Shown here in pieces: positions 1 to 8,163 of a stretch of DNA of 64,000 bases. Position 1 is the stretch's first letter; each line of letters begins with the position of its first letter. The position numbers and the translations under genes are program-made. This DNA is from Hyphomicrobium sp. (GTDB lineage: Bacteria; Pseudomonadota; Alphaproteobacteria; Rhizobiales; Hyphomicrobiaceae), in NCBI GenBank assembly GCA_019751875.1, contig JAIEMV010000016.1:49498-113497 (forward strand), written 5' to 3'. Under the pieces are notes generated by a model, which saw only the letters and a program-made list of their open reading frames with translations, did not search any database and was not told the origin of the DNA.

Positions 1-126
1 CTGTCGAATTTCTCCATCGTGTAACGGGTGGAACAGCCGTTGCGGTGGCGCCGGGGCATATTTCTCCCATCGGCGGACGGGACCCATCCCAACGCGCCCA
101 AGCAAAACACCCTGATGGAGAGTGCC

Positions 127-759
127 ATGACCCGCAAATTCACCACCGCAGTCGCCGCCACCATCGTCGCCGCCTCTATGGCCGTGACCACCACTGCTGC
201 CGAAGCTGGCCGTGGCGTCGGCCTTGGAATTGGTCTCGGCGTCCTCGCTGTCGGCGCCATGGCTGCTGCCGCCAATCACGAGAAGCAGCGGGCATATGAG
301 GCCAAGCGCAGCCGGGCTGCCGCTGAAGCCCGCGCCAGGGCGAGAGCCAAGGCCGAGGCCCAGGCTCGCGCCAAGGCTGAAGCCAAAGCCGAGGCACGGG
401 CTCGTGCTGAAGCCAAGGCGCGGGCTGCAGCGAAGGCGCGTGCGGTTGCCGAGGCTAAAGCCGAAGCGCGCTTGGCCGCTGAGAAAGAAACAAAGGTCGC
501 CGCTGCGACTGACACGTTGCCGCCGGTCGTGACTGATGAGACGCCACTTGACCCCAGCGCCGCGACGATCGTTCCGTCGACCGAGACCGTTCCGGCTCAG
601 CCCGAAACCGAGACAGCCCAGACCGCTGTCGCGCCGGCCTCCGCGAACACACCGACTGCTGAGACTGAAGCCGTGACGGAAACAGGGTCGACCGAGTCGA
701 CCGGCGAATGCCGCCGCTACATCCCTGCGGTCGGCGTGACGATCACGGTCGGCTGCTAG
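127..759 (+). CDS. Secreted Ala/Lys/Arg-rich low-complexity protein
   Basis: Unknown protein of 210 residues. I start it at the ATG at 127, which follows a GGAG-like site and opens directly into a good signal peptide (basic MTRK, Ala/Val-rich core, AEA-type cleavage near residue 27); the longer open frame upstream adds residues that would bury the signal. Residues 29-50 are a Gly/Ala-rich hydrophobic stretch. Residues 50-120 are an imperfect repeat of Ala-Lys-Ala-Glu/Ala-Arg-Ala units predicted to form one long charged helix. Then comes a Pro/Thr/Glu-rich linker and a short tail with two cysteines (ECRRYIPAVG...VGC) that may pair. It looks like an envelope-spanning or DNA/wall-contacting protein, but no function can be named. 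A strong terminator follows. Confidence 0.7.
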   Translation: MTRKFTTAVAATIVAASMAVTTTAAEAGRGVGLGIGLGVLAVGAMAAAANHEKQRAYEAKRSRAAAEARARARAKAEAQARAKAEAKAEARARAEAKARAAAKARAVAEAKAEARLAAEKETKVAAATDTLPPVVTDETPLDPSAATIVPSTETVPAQPETETAQTAVAPASANTPTAETEAVTETGSTESTGECRRYIPAVGVTITVGC

Positions 760-817
760 ACCGAAAGAGATTGCGGCGGAGCGGATGCGTTTCGCCGCCC
801 ACGTCTTCCATCCAACT

Positions 818-846
818 CCCCGGGTGCTCTGCTCCCGGGGTTTTTT
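818..846 (+). terminator. Rho-independent terminator after the Ala-rich gene
   Basis: A 7-bp perfect stem (CCCCGGG at 818-824 and CCCGGGG at 834-840) with a 9-base loop is followed by six T. It separates the Ala-rich gene from the ABC transporter genes, so these are not one operon. Confidence 0.9.
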
Positions 847-972
847 CGCGTGTAAGGTTGCGCTGTCGCTCGTATTCGAGTCGCAACCGTGTGCCACGAG
901 GAACAGCGCGCCGGGCGCAAATCGGTCACGGTGCTTCGAATACCGGACGTCTCGTTTGAAGGAATAAGAACC

Positions 973-1686
973 ATGTCTGCTGATCGTCCAGTCATCGTCC
1001 GCGCGCGCGCGATTACAAAGACGATTGCTACCGGGGCCGGCGACCTCACAATTCTGAAGGGTGTCGACCTCGATCTTCATCCCGGCGAACTGACCCTCCT
1101 GATGGGACCATCGGGATCAGGTAAGACCACGTTCCTTTCAATTCTGGGATGCATTCTTACCGCGAGCAGCGGACAACTCACGATCAACAACGAGGAAGCT
1201 GTCGGCAAGACCGCGGAAGGGCTGGCGGACCTGCGGCGCCGGAACATCGGATTCGTGTTCCAAGGCTATAATCTTTTTCCGACGCTGACGGCGCACGAGA
1301 ATGTGCTGATGGCGCTCGACGTGCGTGGTGCCCGGCTCAGCGACCCGAACAAGGCTGCGCGCGATGCTCTGATCGGCGTCGGGCTTGGGCACCGCATCGA
1401 CACCTACCCATCGAAGCTTTCCGGCGGCGAGAAGCAGCGCGTGGCGATCGCGCGGTCACTTGCGGGCAATCCGGCGGTCGTCCTTGCGGACGAGCCCACG
1501 GCAGCGCTCGACAGCGAGAACGGCAAGGCGGTGATGGAGTTGCTGGCCCGTGTCGGCCAAGACCCCTCGCGCGCCGTGCTGGCCGTGACGCATGACCACC
1601 GCACCCTCAGCTATGCCGACCGCATCATTCGCATCGAAGATGGCCGAATCGTCGCCGACGAACGGCCAAAGGGCCTGGCGGCCTAA
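973..1686 (+). CDS. ABC exporter ATP-binding protein (DevA/LolD/MacB type)
   Basis: ATPase of 237 residues that powers an MacB/DevBCA-like exporter. Walker A GPSGSGKT at residues 45-52, Q-loop near Q97, signature LSGGEKQR at 149-156, Walker B with LADEPT near 171-176 and the H-loop His at 207 are all present, so it should be active. The sequence around the Q-loop (FVFQGYNLFPTLTAHENV) is typical of the DevA/LolD group that pairs with FtsX-like permeases. The ATG at 973 follows an AAGGAATAAG site; the longer open frame upstream lacks one. The HlyD-like adaptor gene follows after 48 bases. The usual DevC permease is not between or beside them. Confidence 0.9.
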   Translation: MSADRPVIVRARAITKTIATGAGDLTILKGVDLDLHPGELTLLMGPSGSGKTTFLSILGCILTASSGQLTINNEEAVGKTAEGLADLRRRNIGFVFQGYNLFPTLTAHENVLMALDVRGARLSDPNKAARDALIGVGLGHRIDTYPSKLSGGEKQRVAIARSLAGNPAVVLADEPTAALDSENGKAVMELLARVGQDPSRAVLAVTHDHRTLSYADRIIRIEDGRIVADERPKGLAA

Positions 1687-1734
1687 TCCGAACTCAAGTT
1701 CATTCCAGATCACGACCAGAAGGAAGCTCGTGCG

Positions 1735-2760
1735 ATGAAATTCAATCCTGGACTGTTGGCTCTTGCCGGCGTAGCCGCCGTCGGAGCCTATCTCGGATAC
1801 GCTCAGTTCACGGGAGCGGACAAGGCGCCCGCGCGCATCTCGCCAGAAGCCGAAATCTCGTGGATCGCGGCGGCGCCCGGACGGGTTGAGCCGAAGTCGG
1901 GGGAAATCCGCATCGGAACCGGCATTCTCGGGCGCGTCATCAAAGTGCACGCGGCCGTGGATGAGAAGGTGGAAGAAGGCGAACTTCTCGTGCAGCTCGA
2001 TGATTCAGAAGCGCGTGCGCGGCTGACGTCAGCGGAAACCCAAGCGGAAGCGCTGCGGGAAGAGCGCGAAAAGGCGTTCGCATCAGGCCGCGAGGATGTG
2101 CGCAAAGCCGAAGACGCGATCTACTCCGCCGAGCGGGCGGTGACGGGCGCGCGCATCGAACTCGACGGGGCGCTGATCGCCAAGCGCACCTCCGGCGGTT
2201 CCGACCAGGCAGTGACGGAGGCGCGCAAACGGCTGACGGAGGCCAACGAGCGATTGGAGCGCGAGCGGCTTGCGTTCATCCGCGCTCAGTCCAAATCCAA
2301 TCTCCCAGCGCCGAGCAGTGCGGAGAGTGCCGTCAGCGCGGCGCGTACGGAAGTGCGGATGGCAGAGGCGCTGCTCGACAAAACGCGGATCCGCGCGCCG
2401 CAAGCGGGAACGATTCTGCAAGTGAATGCTAAATCAGGCGAAATCGTAGCACCAAGCCCGGAGAACCCGCTCATCGTAATGGGCGACATGTCGAGCATTC
2501 GCGTCAAGGCCGAAGTCGACGAGGGGGACATCTCCAAAATTACGGTGGGGCAGAAGATCTTTGTGCGATCACTCAGTTTTCCTGGTCAGGAATTCGAAGG
2601 GACAGTCGCGAGCTTGGCGCCAACGCTGGCTCAGCCACGCATCGGCCCGCGCGGACCCAAGCGCGCCAGCGATGTCGAGGTGCGCGAGGTCACCATCGAT
2701 CTCGATAGTTCCTCACCGCTCCTGCCCGGAATGCGTGTGGATGCGTTTTTTCGCAAGTAA
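1735..2760 (+). CDS. HlyD-family membrane fusion protein (DevB-like)
   Basis: Periplasmic adaptor of 341 residues. One N-terminal membrane segment (about residues 7-25) is followed by a split biotinyl-lipoyl-like domain (first half near 50-90, ending LLVQLDDSEA), a long coiled-coil hairpin (about 95-225), the second lipoyl half (RIRAPQAGTILQV, about 220-240) and a beta-barrel domain to the end. This order is that of the HlyD/DevB adaptors that join an inner-membrane ABC exporter to an outer-membrane channel. It follows the ATPase gene by 48 bases and is surely co-transcribed. The permease partner is missing here; the TolC protein at 38 kb could serve as outer channel, which is only inference. 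Confidence 0.88.
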   Translation: MKFNPGLLALAGVAAVGAYLGYAQFTGADKAPARISPEAEISWIAAAPGRVEPKSGEIRIGTGILGRVIKVHAAVDEKVEEGELLVQLDDSEARARLTSAETQAEALREEREKAFASGREDVRKAEDAIYSAERAVTGARIELDGALIAKRTSGGSDQAVTEARKRLTEANERLERERLAFIRAQSKSNLPAPSSAESAVSAARTEVRMAEALLDKTRIRAPQAGTILQVNAKSGEIVAPSPENPLIVMGDMSSIRVKAEVDEGDISKITVGQKIFVRSLSFPGQEFEGTVASLAPTLAQPRIGPRGPKRASDVEVREVTIDLDSSSPLLPGMRVDAFFRK

Positions 2761-3116
2761 TTGGCGGGGCACCACAAATGGTTATTCACCATAACGTATC
2801 CGGACTATCCGAGGCCGTTGGCTGGGGCCGAGCCAAAGTTGTTGTTTTTAATGTCGCAGAGGCCACGGCGACACAGTTTTTGCCTCACAAGAGACGTAGT
2901 ATTTCCGCTTAGGTTTGTGACGTGCGGAACAGCGGGACTTCGTCCTTCAAGGCACGATGCTTCCGGGTCTCGTCGAGTAGACATTCTCGGGGATAAAATA
3001 CCCTTGCTCGTGGCAACGTTCTTGTCGAATCGCGCCACTCTGGCAAAGCTACCCCCCGCAACGGTTTTGCTTTGGACGCGGAACTGCACACTGACTACGG
3101 GCACGGAGACCAGATT
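2761..3116. other. Intergenic region, nothing recognised
   Basis: About 356 bases between the HlyD-like gene and the next gene. Several frames are open here but they have no ribosome-binding site or coding-like composition. The promoter of the downstream gene should lie at the right end; I cannot point to a convincing motif. Confidence 0.5.
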
Positions 3117-3578
3117 ATGAGTTCTCAAATTGCGGTAACAGCGTCCAACGCGACAGCACAGCCCGTTTCTGGTGCGATCGACCCTACGGACGTGCCCACG
3201 GTTGCCGTGCGCGAACTTGCCACCGCGCTGAAAGTTCTTGCCGACGACGTGATGGCTCTCGCCCGTGCCGACGAATGGAGCGACGAGGATTTCCGTCGCG
3301 TCGAACAGTTTTTCTGGCAGCGGTTTCCGCGTGACCGGCAGCGCAAGATTGCAGCGCTGGTGCGCCTGCGCAGCTTGATTGCGGTGTGCAAAGCCCGCCG
3401 GATGCAGAAGTTGATCGCCGAGCACGGCACTGCCGCAGTTCATTCGATCATCGAGGCTGCGGCGTCGATGCGTCTGAACACGAGCTTTGGGTTCAGCCCC
3501 GTCAAGGTCTCATGCATCGTTCTCGATGCGCTTAAGGACCCGCAGACGGGCTTGCTTCCCGACACTCGGGCCGCCTGA
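3117..3578 (+). CDS. Small alpha-helical protein of unknown function
   Basis: Unrecognised soluble protein of 153 residues. The ATG at 3117 is preceded by GGAGAC and is preferred to an in-frame ATG 45 bases upstream without such a site. The first 30 residues are polar and probably disordered. Residues 30-140 are predicted helical, with acidic then strongly basic stretches (for example the run with RDRQRKIAALVRLR near 75-90 and CKARRM near 95-100). There is no signal peptide or membrane segment. A basic helical core may suggest nucleic-acid or protein binding but nothing specific. It stands alone, flanked by non-coding stretches. Confidence 0.6.
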   Translation: MSSQIAVTASNATAQPVSGAIDPTDVPTVAVRELATALKVLADDVMALARADEWSDEDFRRVEQFFWQRFPRDRQRKIAALVRLRSLIAVCKARRMQKLIAEHGTAAVHSIIEAAASMRLNTSFGFSPVKVSCIVLDALKDPQTGLLPDTRAA

Positions 3579-3632
3579 CGCTCATCTTTTCTACAGAATG
3601 ATCCAACGCGTCGTGGGTGACGTTATGGGTTC

Positions 3633-3728
3633 ATGATCCATAGCGCTTTGCTCATTGCCAGCTATCTTGCCGTCTTCCTCCCGGCACTCGCCGTGCTGGT
3701 TTGGGTCATGGGGCGAATGACGGACTGA
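3633..3728 (+). CDS. Possible 31-residue single-span membrane protein
   Basis: A 32-codon ORF (ATG at 3633, TGA at 3726-3728) encodes a short polar start (MIHSA), about 21 hydrophobic residues (LLIASYLAVFLPALAVLVW) and a short charged tail (GRMTD). The composition is that of a small membrane protein. There is no strong ribosome-binding site and the frame is short enough to arise by chance, so this is a candidate only. It lies between the unknown gene ending at 3578 and the convergent SGNH gene ending at 3765. Confidence 0.35.
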   Translation: MIHSALLIASYLAVFLPALAVLVWVMGRMTD

Positions 3729-3764
3729 TACGAGTCGCGCCTGCATCCATGCTGAATCGGCAAA

Positions 3765-5906
3765 TCACCGGGCCAATGCCGCCGTTGATTGCTGCCCATA
3801 TTTTTTCAGAACGGCTCTGGCTCTTTCCGCGACGGAATCTGCGATCGCTGCGTGGCCTTCCGCGGTCGGGTGAAAGGCACCGGAATAGGTTGCTGCCAGA
3901 AGCACCTGGAAGCGGGCGAGGCTTTGCAAGGCGAGCGCGCGTGTCGCGACCGAGCCAGCAGCATGGAAGTTGCCGGTCATAAACGCATCGTTGGGGGTAC
4001 GGAACCAGCGCTGACGCGGGGCATAAGCGCGGAATTCCGTCGGGGAGAACGGTTGCCACCTGTTGTCCACCATGCGCGGCACGCGCAGGTCGTCGGCAAT
4101 CGAAAACGCATTGTCCGTAAAGCCTGCGCAGATCCCACGACCGACGAACGCGTTGCGATGCCCAGTGGCGAATGACCACCCGTGCGTGCGCGCGCCGCGC
4201 GCCATCACGCGCTGGAGTTGATCGGCGAGGTCCGAACTTGATTTCGCGCGCTTCTGACTGAGTGAGAAATCCGCTGCGACCTCCATACCCGCGTTTCCAT
4301 CCGGGCAGATCCGGCGACCGTCGCCCATCACGGCGAGTGGAGGGTATGCAGTGAGGATCACGCGGTCACTCTCTTGCCATGGCAGGTGGAGAATACCGTG
4401 AATGGCGCGGTTGAGCGCCTTGTAGCGCTCGTCGAGACGATCGAGCAGAGCCTTCGATTCCATATTTCCGTGGATCTGGCCGAACCAGCCGCCGAGCTGA
4501 CGCAACGTACTGTCGTCCGCAAGCACCGTATTGGCCACCAGTCGTGCAAAGCCGATGTCGTTGCCACCGATTGAAACGAGCAGCAGATCAATCTTGCGCG
4601 CGAGTTCGCGCTTGCACTTCTTCAAGACGAGCCCGCCGCGCAATTCCGGAATGGTGCCGTTGATGTGATACGCCTCCGGCATATCGATCAAGTCCGCGGT
4701 TTCACGACCGCACTGGGCATCAGCCAGAGCTGAAATCTGCGACAGATCGGGCGGATTGGGCACCCACTCGTTACCCTTGTAACGCAGGAAGAGACCCCAC
4801 GTGACTTCAGCGCCTGAGCAGGAGAGGCCAATAAACGTCACCGCGCGATGCGGATCTTCGATTGCGATCTGCAGTGCCGCACGCAGCTGATGCGAATAAA
4901 GCGAACGATGGCAAGCGGTATCCAACCAGCGCGCGCCTTCCTTATTGAAGATTTTATCGCCGATGCGCTTCCAGTCTCCAACACGAGCCGGTAGACCGGA
5001 CAGGCTTGCATCTTTGGATGCGTAGGTCGCCGTGCGCTCGGGCGAGAACCGCACGGGTACATCGGGGTTGCCTTCGCCGGAGCCGAAGCTGTCACCCATT
5101 GCTGCTATCAGCAGGTCGGTCACCTGCACGTCGGTTCGCGCAATTTCACGGCCGCCGATTTCAACAGTCACACGCGCGCCGGCAGGGTGAGGGATCTCAA
5201 GCGTGGTTTCGTCGGTGCATTTCTGGCGTACCGATTGGCCACGGTCTCTCGACTTCGACAGCGGTGCTGAGAGCCATGTGCAATCAACGCGCTGGTCCTC
5301 GACGCCGGTTAGCTTCAGACGGACCTTGTGGCTCTCGGGAGCAACGTAGGCGGCTCCTTCTCCGCAGTCGTAGCGATTGCGGGCCGCGTTCCAGCAAACG
5401 TCGTCAATCATTGTGGCCGCCCAGCCCTCAGGGTGGCGCTGGCTGAGTTCCTGTTCGGCGGCGAGTATGGGCGTTGCGCGCTTTGCGGCATCGAGCGACA
5501 TCCAGGTGGCGCGATGGACTTCCGTGTCGGAGGCGTTCTTGAAGAAGCGAAAGGGATTGTCGACCCGCCACTCGATTGCGGCGACCGGGGGCGTGATTTC
5601 CGCCGGCGGCGGCATGGTTTCTAGTGGCGGCGCAGCCGTCGTGGCCGGTGAGAGAGCATCAGCCGGTGCGAGCGGTGGTGGCGTGTAGGCGTCGTTGACG
5701 GCGGGTGACGGTGCAGGCGTCGTCGGCGAGAAGGCATCGTTGACGGTGGGTGCGCGGTCGGGTGCTTCCGCGGGGGCGTCGAGCGCCGTATCGTCCAGCG
5801 GCGTGCGTTCGATGACTGATGATGGGTCCTGTGCGCTGGCGACGCCCCACGACATCACCAGTGCCGCGAGCGCCGCGCCGCTCAGCCGCCACCACCTGCC
5901 CCGCAT
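3765..5906 (-). CDS. Exported SGNH/GDSL-type hydrolase
   Basis: Large exported hydrolase of 713 residues. The start at 5906 follows a GGAGA site and opens a signal peptide (MRGRWWRLSG then a hydrophobic core, cleavage after ASA near 25). A Pro/Ala-rich linker covers about 30-110. The C-terminal two thirds carry SGNH blocks: GDSFGSGEG at 271-279 with nucleophile Ser273, GGND at 447-450, and HPTAEGH at 679-685 with the likely catalytic His685. The canonical DxxH aspartate is not obvious. The whole is much longer than a simple SGNH esterase (about 200-250 residues), with insertions around 290-440 and cysteines that could form disulphides. The substrate is unknown; acyl groups on glycans or lipids are typical of the family. 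Confidence 0.8.
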   Translation of the reverse strand: MRGRWWRLSGAALAALVMSWGVASAQDPSSVIERTPLDDTALDAPAEAPDRAPTVNDAFSPTTPAPSPAVNDAYTPPPLAPADALSPATTAAPPLETMPPPAEITPPVAAIEWRVDNPFRFFKNASDTEVHRATWMSLDAAKRATPILAAEQELSQRHPEGWAATMIDDVCWNAARNRYDCGEGAAYVAPESHKVRLKLTGVEDQRVDCTWLSAPLSKSRDRGQSVRQKCTDETTLEIPHPAGARVTVEIGGREIARTDVQVTDLLIAAMGDSFGSGEGNPDVPVRFSPERTATYASKDASLSGLPARVGDWKRIGDKIFNKEGARWLDTACHRSLYSHQLRAALQIAIEDPHRAVTFIGLSCSGAEVTWGLFLRYKGNEWVPNPPDLSQISALADAQCGRETADLIDMPEAYHINGTIPELRGGLVLKKCKRELARKIDLLLVSIGGNDIGFARLVANTVLADDSTLRQLGGWFGQIHGNMESKALLDRLDERYKALNRAIHGILHLPWQESDRVILTAYPPLAVMGDGRRICPDGNAGMEVAADFSLSQKRAKSSSDLADQLQRVMARGARTHGWSFATGHRNAFVGRGICAGFTDNAFSIADDLRVPRMVDNRWQPFSPTEFRAYAPRQRWFRTPNDAFMTGNFHAAGSVATRALALQSLARFQVLLAATYSGAFHPTAEGHAAIADSVAERARAVLKKYGQQSTAALAR

Positions 5907-5935
5907 TCGGTCTCTCCAGTTCGATCCGCCGGCCG

Positions 5936-6790
5936 TCAAAAGCGGCCGAGCCGCGCTGCGAGCCAAAGCTTCGTGCTGCGCTCGAGCGGCGAAGGGTCGG
6001 CGACGTCCCGCAGAACATCGCATCCAGGCTGTTGAATCGCCCGCAAATATGGCCCGGCAAGGGCGACGGGCACCATGACGCGCCGGAGATCAGGACTGAT
6101 GCGCCGTAAGGACGGGCGAAGCGCGATCCAAGCCGTCGCAGCTTCGTTGATGAGACCCGACATGGCCGCTCGCAAACGGTGTTCATCGATGGCATCGGAG
6201 TCGCCGGTGCTACCGAGCCGCTCAGCGCCGAGAGGATAGCGGCCTTTGGCGAATAAGTGTGGCAGCCGGACACAGGTTCTTACGAGGCCGAGGGTGCGGG
6301 CCGCGGCATCGAACGGGGCAGCGGATTGATCAGGCGAATGATCCGGCTGGACGCCAAGCAGCGCGGCGCGCGTGGCGAAGGCTGCCTTCTCGGGTGCCAT
6401 GACGTAGGCGTCGAAGGCCTCAGCTGTCGGGAACGGTTCTGCATAAAGTTCCGCGGCGCGCGCCTCGATGAAAGGCGCGATCAATTCTGCAAGCGGCTTG
6501 GGCAAGCGCGGATTCAACGCGAGCGCGGCGTCGGCAACGGGATGGCCGGATCGGGCATCGGAGGTCAGTGCATCGCGCCACCATTGCAGCCGGATTTCGC
6601 CGAGCGTCGCATCACTCACCTGAAGCGGAATGCGGGCGAGTTCTCCGAACACGGCCGCCAGCGTGATGAGATCGCCCCGGTAGCGAGGTGGAGCCAAGAG
6701 AGCGGAGAGATAATCGTCGTAGGCCAGTTCGCGCGCAGCACGAACGACCTCGGCGCGCTCGTTAGCGGCGGCTGAGGCGGGAGGAGCCAT
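5936..6790 (-). CDS. Squalene/phytoene synthase-family protein, NDUFAF6-like
   Basis: Protein of 284 residues with the all-helical trans-isoprenyl synthase fold seen in phytoene synthase and the mitochondrial complex I assembly factor NDUFAF6. The conserved block ending in LRLQWWRDAL-like residues (EIRLQWWRDAL, about 66-76) is visible. Where true squalene and phytoene synthases have their first aspartate-rich motif there is LAAVFGELARIP, without paired aspartates, which argues against prenyl transfer and for an assembly-factor role. It begins three bases after the stop of an Mth938/NDUFAF3-like gene, so the two are translated together. The function in complex I assembly is inferred from the mitochondrial relatives. 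Confidence 0.8.
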   Translation of the reverse strand: MAPPASAAANERAEVVRAARELAYDDYLSALLAPPRYRGDLITLAAVFGELARIPLQVSDATLGEIRLQWWRDALTSDARSGHPVADAALALNPRLPKPLAELIAPFIEARAAELYAEPFPTAEAFDAYVMAPEKAAFATRAALLGVQPDHSPDQSAAPFDAAARTLGLVRTCVRLPHLFAKGRYPLGAERLGSTGDSDAIDEHRLRAAMSGLINEAATAWIALRPSLRRISPDLRRVMVPVALAGPYLRAIQQPGCDVLRDVADPSPLERSTKLWLAARLGRF

Positions 6791-6793
6791 CGC

Positions 6794-7171
6794 CTAATCC
6801 ACCGCGAGGAGTGCTGCGGACACGTCGCGTTCCTCGGCCAGCAAGACGTTGTACGTGCGTGCGGCGGCGCCTGTGTCCATGAGTTCCAGCCAAAGTCCTG
6901 CGGCACGAAACGCGCTCAAGACTTGCGGATCGGGAAACACCGGCGAGCGACCCGTGCCGAGCAGGAGTACGCCGCCAGTGGCCCCCTCCTCTTGCAACAC
7001 GGGGATGAGGGCCGGCGTCACATCACCGATGCTAGCTGCGTCCCACGCTAGAATGCCCGACGGGAGGCATAGGATCGACCCGCGATGGCTCATTCCGGCG
7101 AAGCGGAAGCCGCCGTTGCCGTAGGCGTCGATCGGGGCTCGACCCGGATAGCGGGGCGTGGTGTCGGGCAT
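6794..7171 (-). CDS. Mth938-like domain protein (NDUFAF3 family)
   Basis: Protein of 125 residues matching the Mth938/DUF498 fold: an N-terminal segment with YGNGGFRF, a strand giving SILCLPSGILAW, and a later block with GVLLLGTGRSP that is highly characteristic. The human member NDUFAF3 helps to assemble complex I. It sits directly downstream of secF and directly upstream of the NDUFAF6-like gene on the minus strand, so the two assembly-factor relatives share a transcript with the Sec accessory genes. Length is normal for the family. Confidence 0.85.
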   Translation of the reverse strand: MPDTTPRYPGRAPIDAYGNGGFRFAGMSHRGSILCLPSGILAWDAASIGDVTPALIPVLQEEGATGGVLLLGTGRSPVFPDPQVLSAFRAAGLWLELMDTGAAARTYNVLLAEERDVSAALLAVD

Positions 7172-7202
7172 GGCTCACCCGCCTCGTTGCTTACGCTGCC
7201 TA

Positions 7203-8150
7203 TCAGCCCGTGGTCTTTGCTTCCGAGCCGATGACCGTTTCACGCTTCACGCCGAGATACTCGAGAATCGGTGCGCCGATGAAAATCGACGAGTAGGTGC
7301 CGATGAGCACACCGAACAACATGGCAAAGGTGAAGTTGTGAATCACCGCCCCTCCCAAGAAGAAGAGCGCAATCAGCACGACGATCGTGGTCACACCGGT
7401 TAGAATAGTGCGCGAGAGGGTCTCGTTGATCGAAAGGTTCAGCAGTTCGTTGAGATCCATGCGCTTATACTTGCGCAAGTTCTCGCGGATGCGGTCGGCG
7501 ACGACAACCGTGTCGTTCACCGAATAGCCGAGAATGGTGAGGAGCGCCGCGACGATCGAAAGATCGAATTCCAGCTGGAAGAGAGAGAAAATGCCAGCGG
7601 TGACGAGCACGTCGTGGGCAAGGGCGACGAGTGTGCCGACGGCAAATTGCCATTCAAAGCGAAACCAGACGTAGGCCATGATGGCGATAATGGAAACCAG
7701 CACGGCAATCGTGCCCGTGCGGCGCAATTCACTCGACACGGCGGGGCCGACGATTTCGACGCGGCGCTGCTCGTAGCCTTCGCCTAAAACCCCTTGCACC
7801 TTCTTCAAGGCTTCCTGCTGGGCTTCCTCGCCGCCGGGCTGCTCCTTGATGCGAATGAGTGCGTCTTCTGGCGTCCCGAAGCTCTGAATCTGGACATCTC
7901 CGAGTTCCAATGCACTGATCTTGCTGCGGAGGGCGGCAATGTCTGCCGGACCTTGCGTCGACCGAACCTCAATCATGGCCCCGCCCGTAAAGTCGACGCC
8001 GTAGTTGAAGCCCTTAGTGAAGATCAGGATCAGCGAAAGGGCCATCGCCGCCAACGAGGCAAAAAAGCAGAGGTCCTTGAACTTCATGAAGTTCAAGCGC
8101 GTACCGTGGGGAAAGAAATCAAAGCCCTTGAAGTCGGGAACGAGGAACAT
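7203..8150 (-). CDS. secF: Protein translocase subunit SecF
   Basis: Inner-membrane protein of 315 residues that works with SecD to pull exported proteins into the periplasm using the proton gradient. An N-terminal membrane segment (about 27-45) precedes the family block GVDFTGGAMIEV (about 51-62), a small periplasmic domain (to about 135) and five further membrane spans, with VNDTVVVADRIREN in the RND-like core. Length is normal. It starts 13 bases after the secD stop, in the same operon as secD and probably yajC. Confidence 0.96.
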   Translation of the reverse strand: MFLVPDFKGFDFFPHGTRLNFMKFKDLCFFASLAAMALSLILIFTKGFNYGVDFTGGAMIEVRSTQGPADIAALRSKISALELGDVQIQSFGTPEDALIRIKEQPGGEEAQQEALKKVQGVLGEGYEQRRVEIVGPAVSSELRRTGTIAVLVSIIAIMAYVWFRFEWQFAVGTLVALAHDVLVTAGIFSLFQLEFDLSIVAALLTILGYSVNDTVVVADRIRENLRKYKRMDLNELLNLSINETLSRTILTGVTTIVVLIALFFLGGAVIHNFTFAMLFGVLIGTYSSIFIGAPILEYLGVKRETVIGSEAKTTG

Positions 8151-8163
8151 TCGAGCGTCCTTG

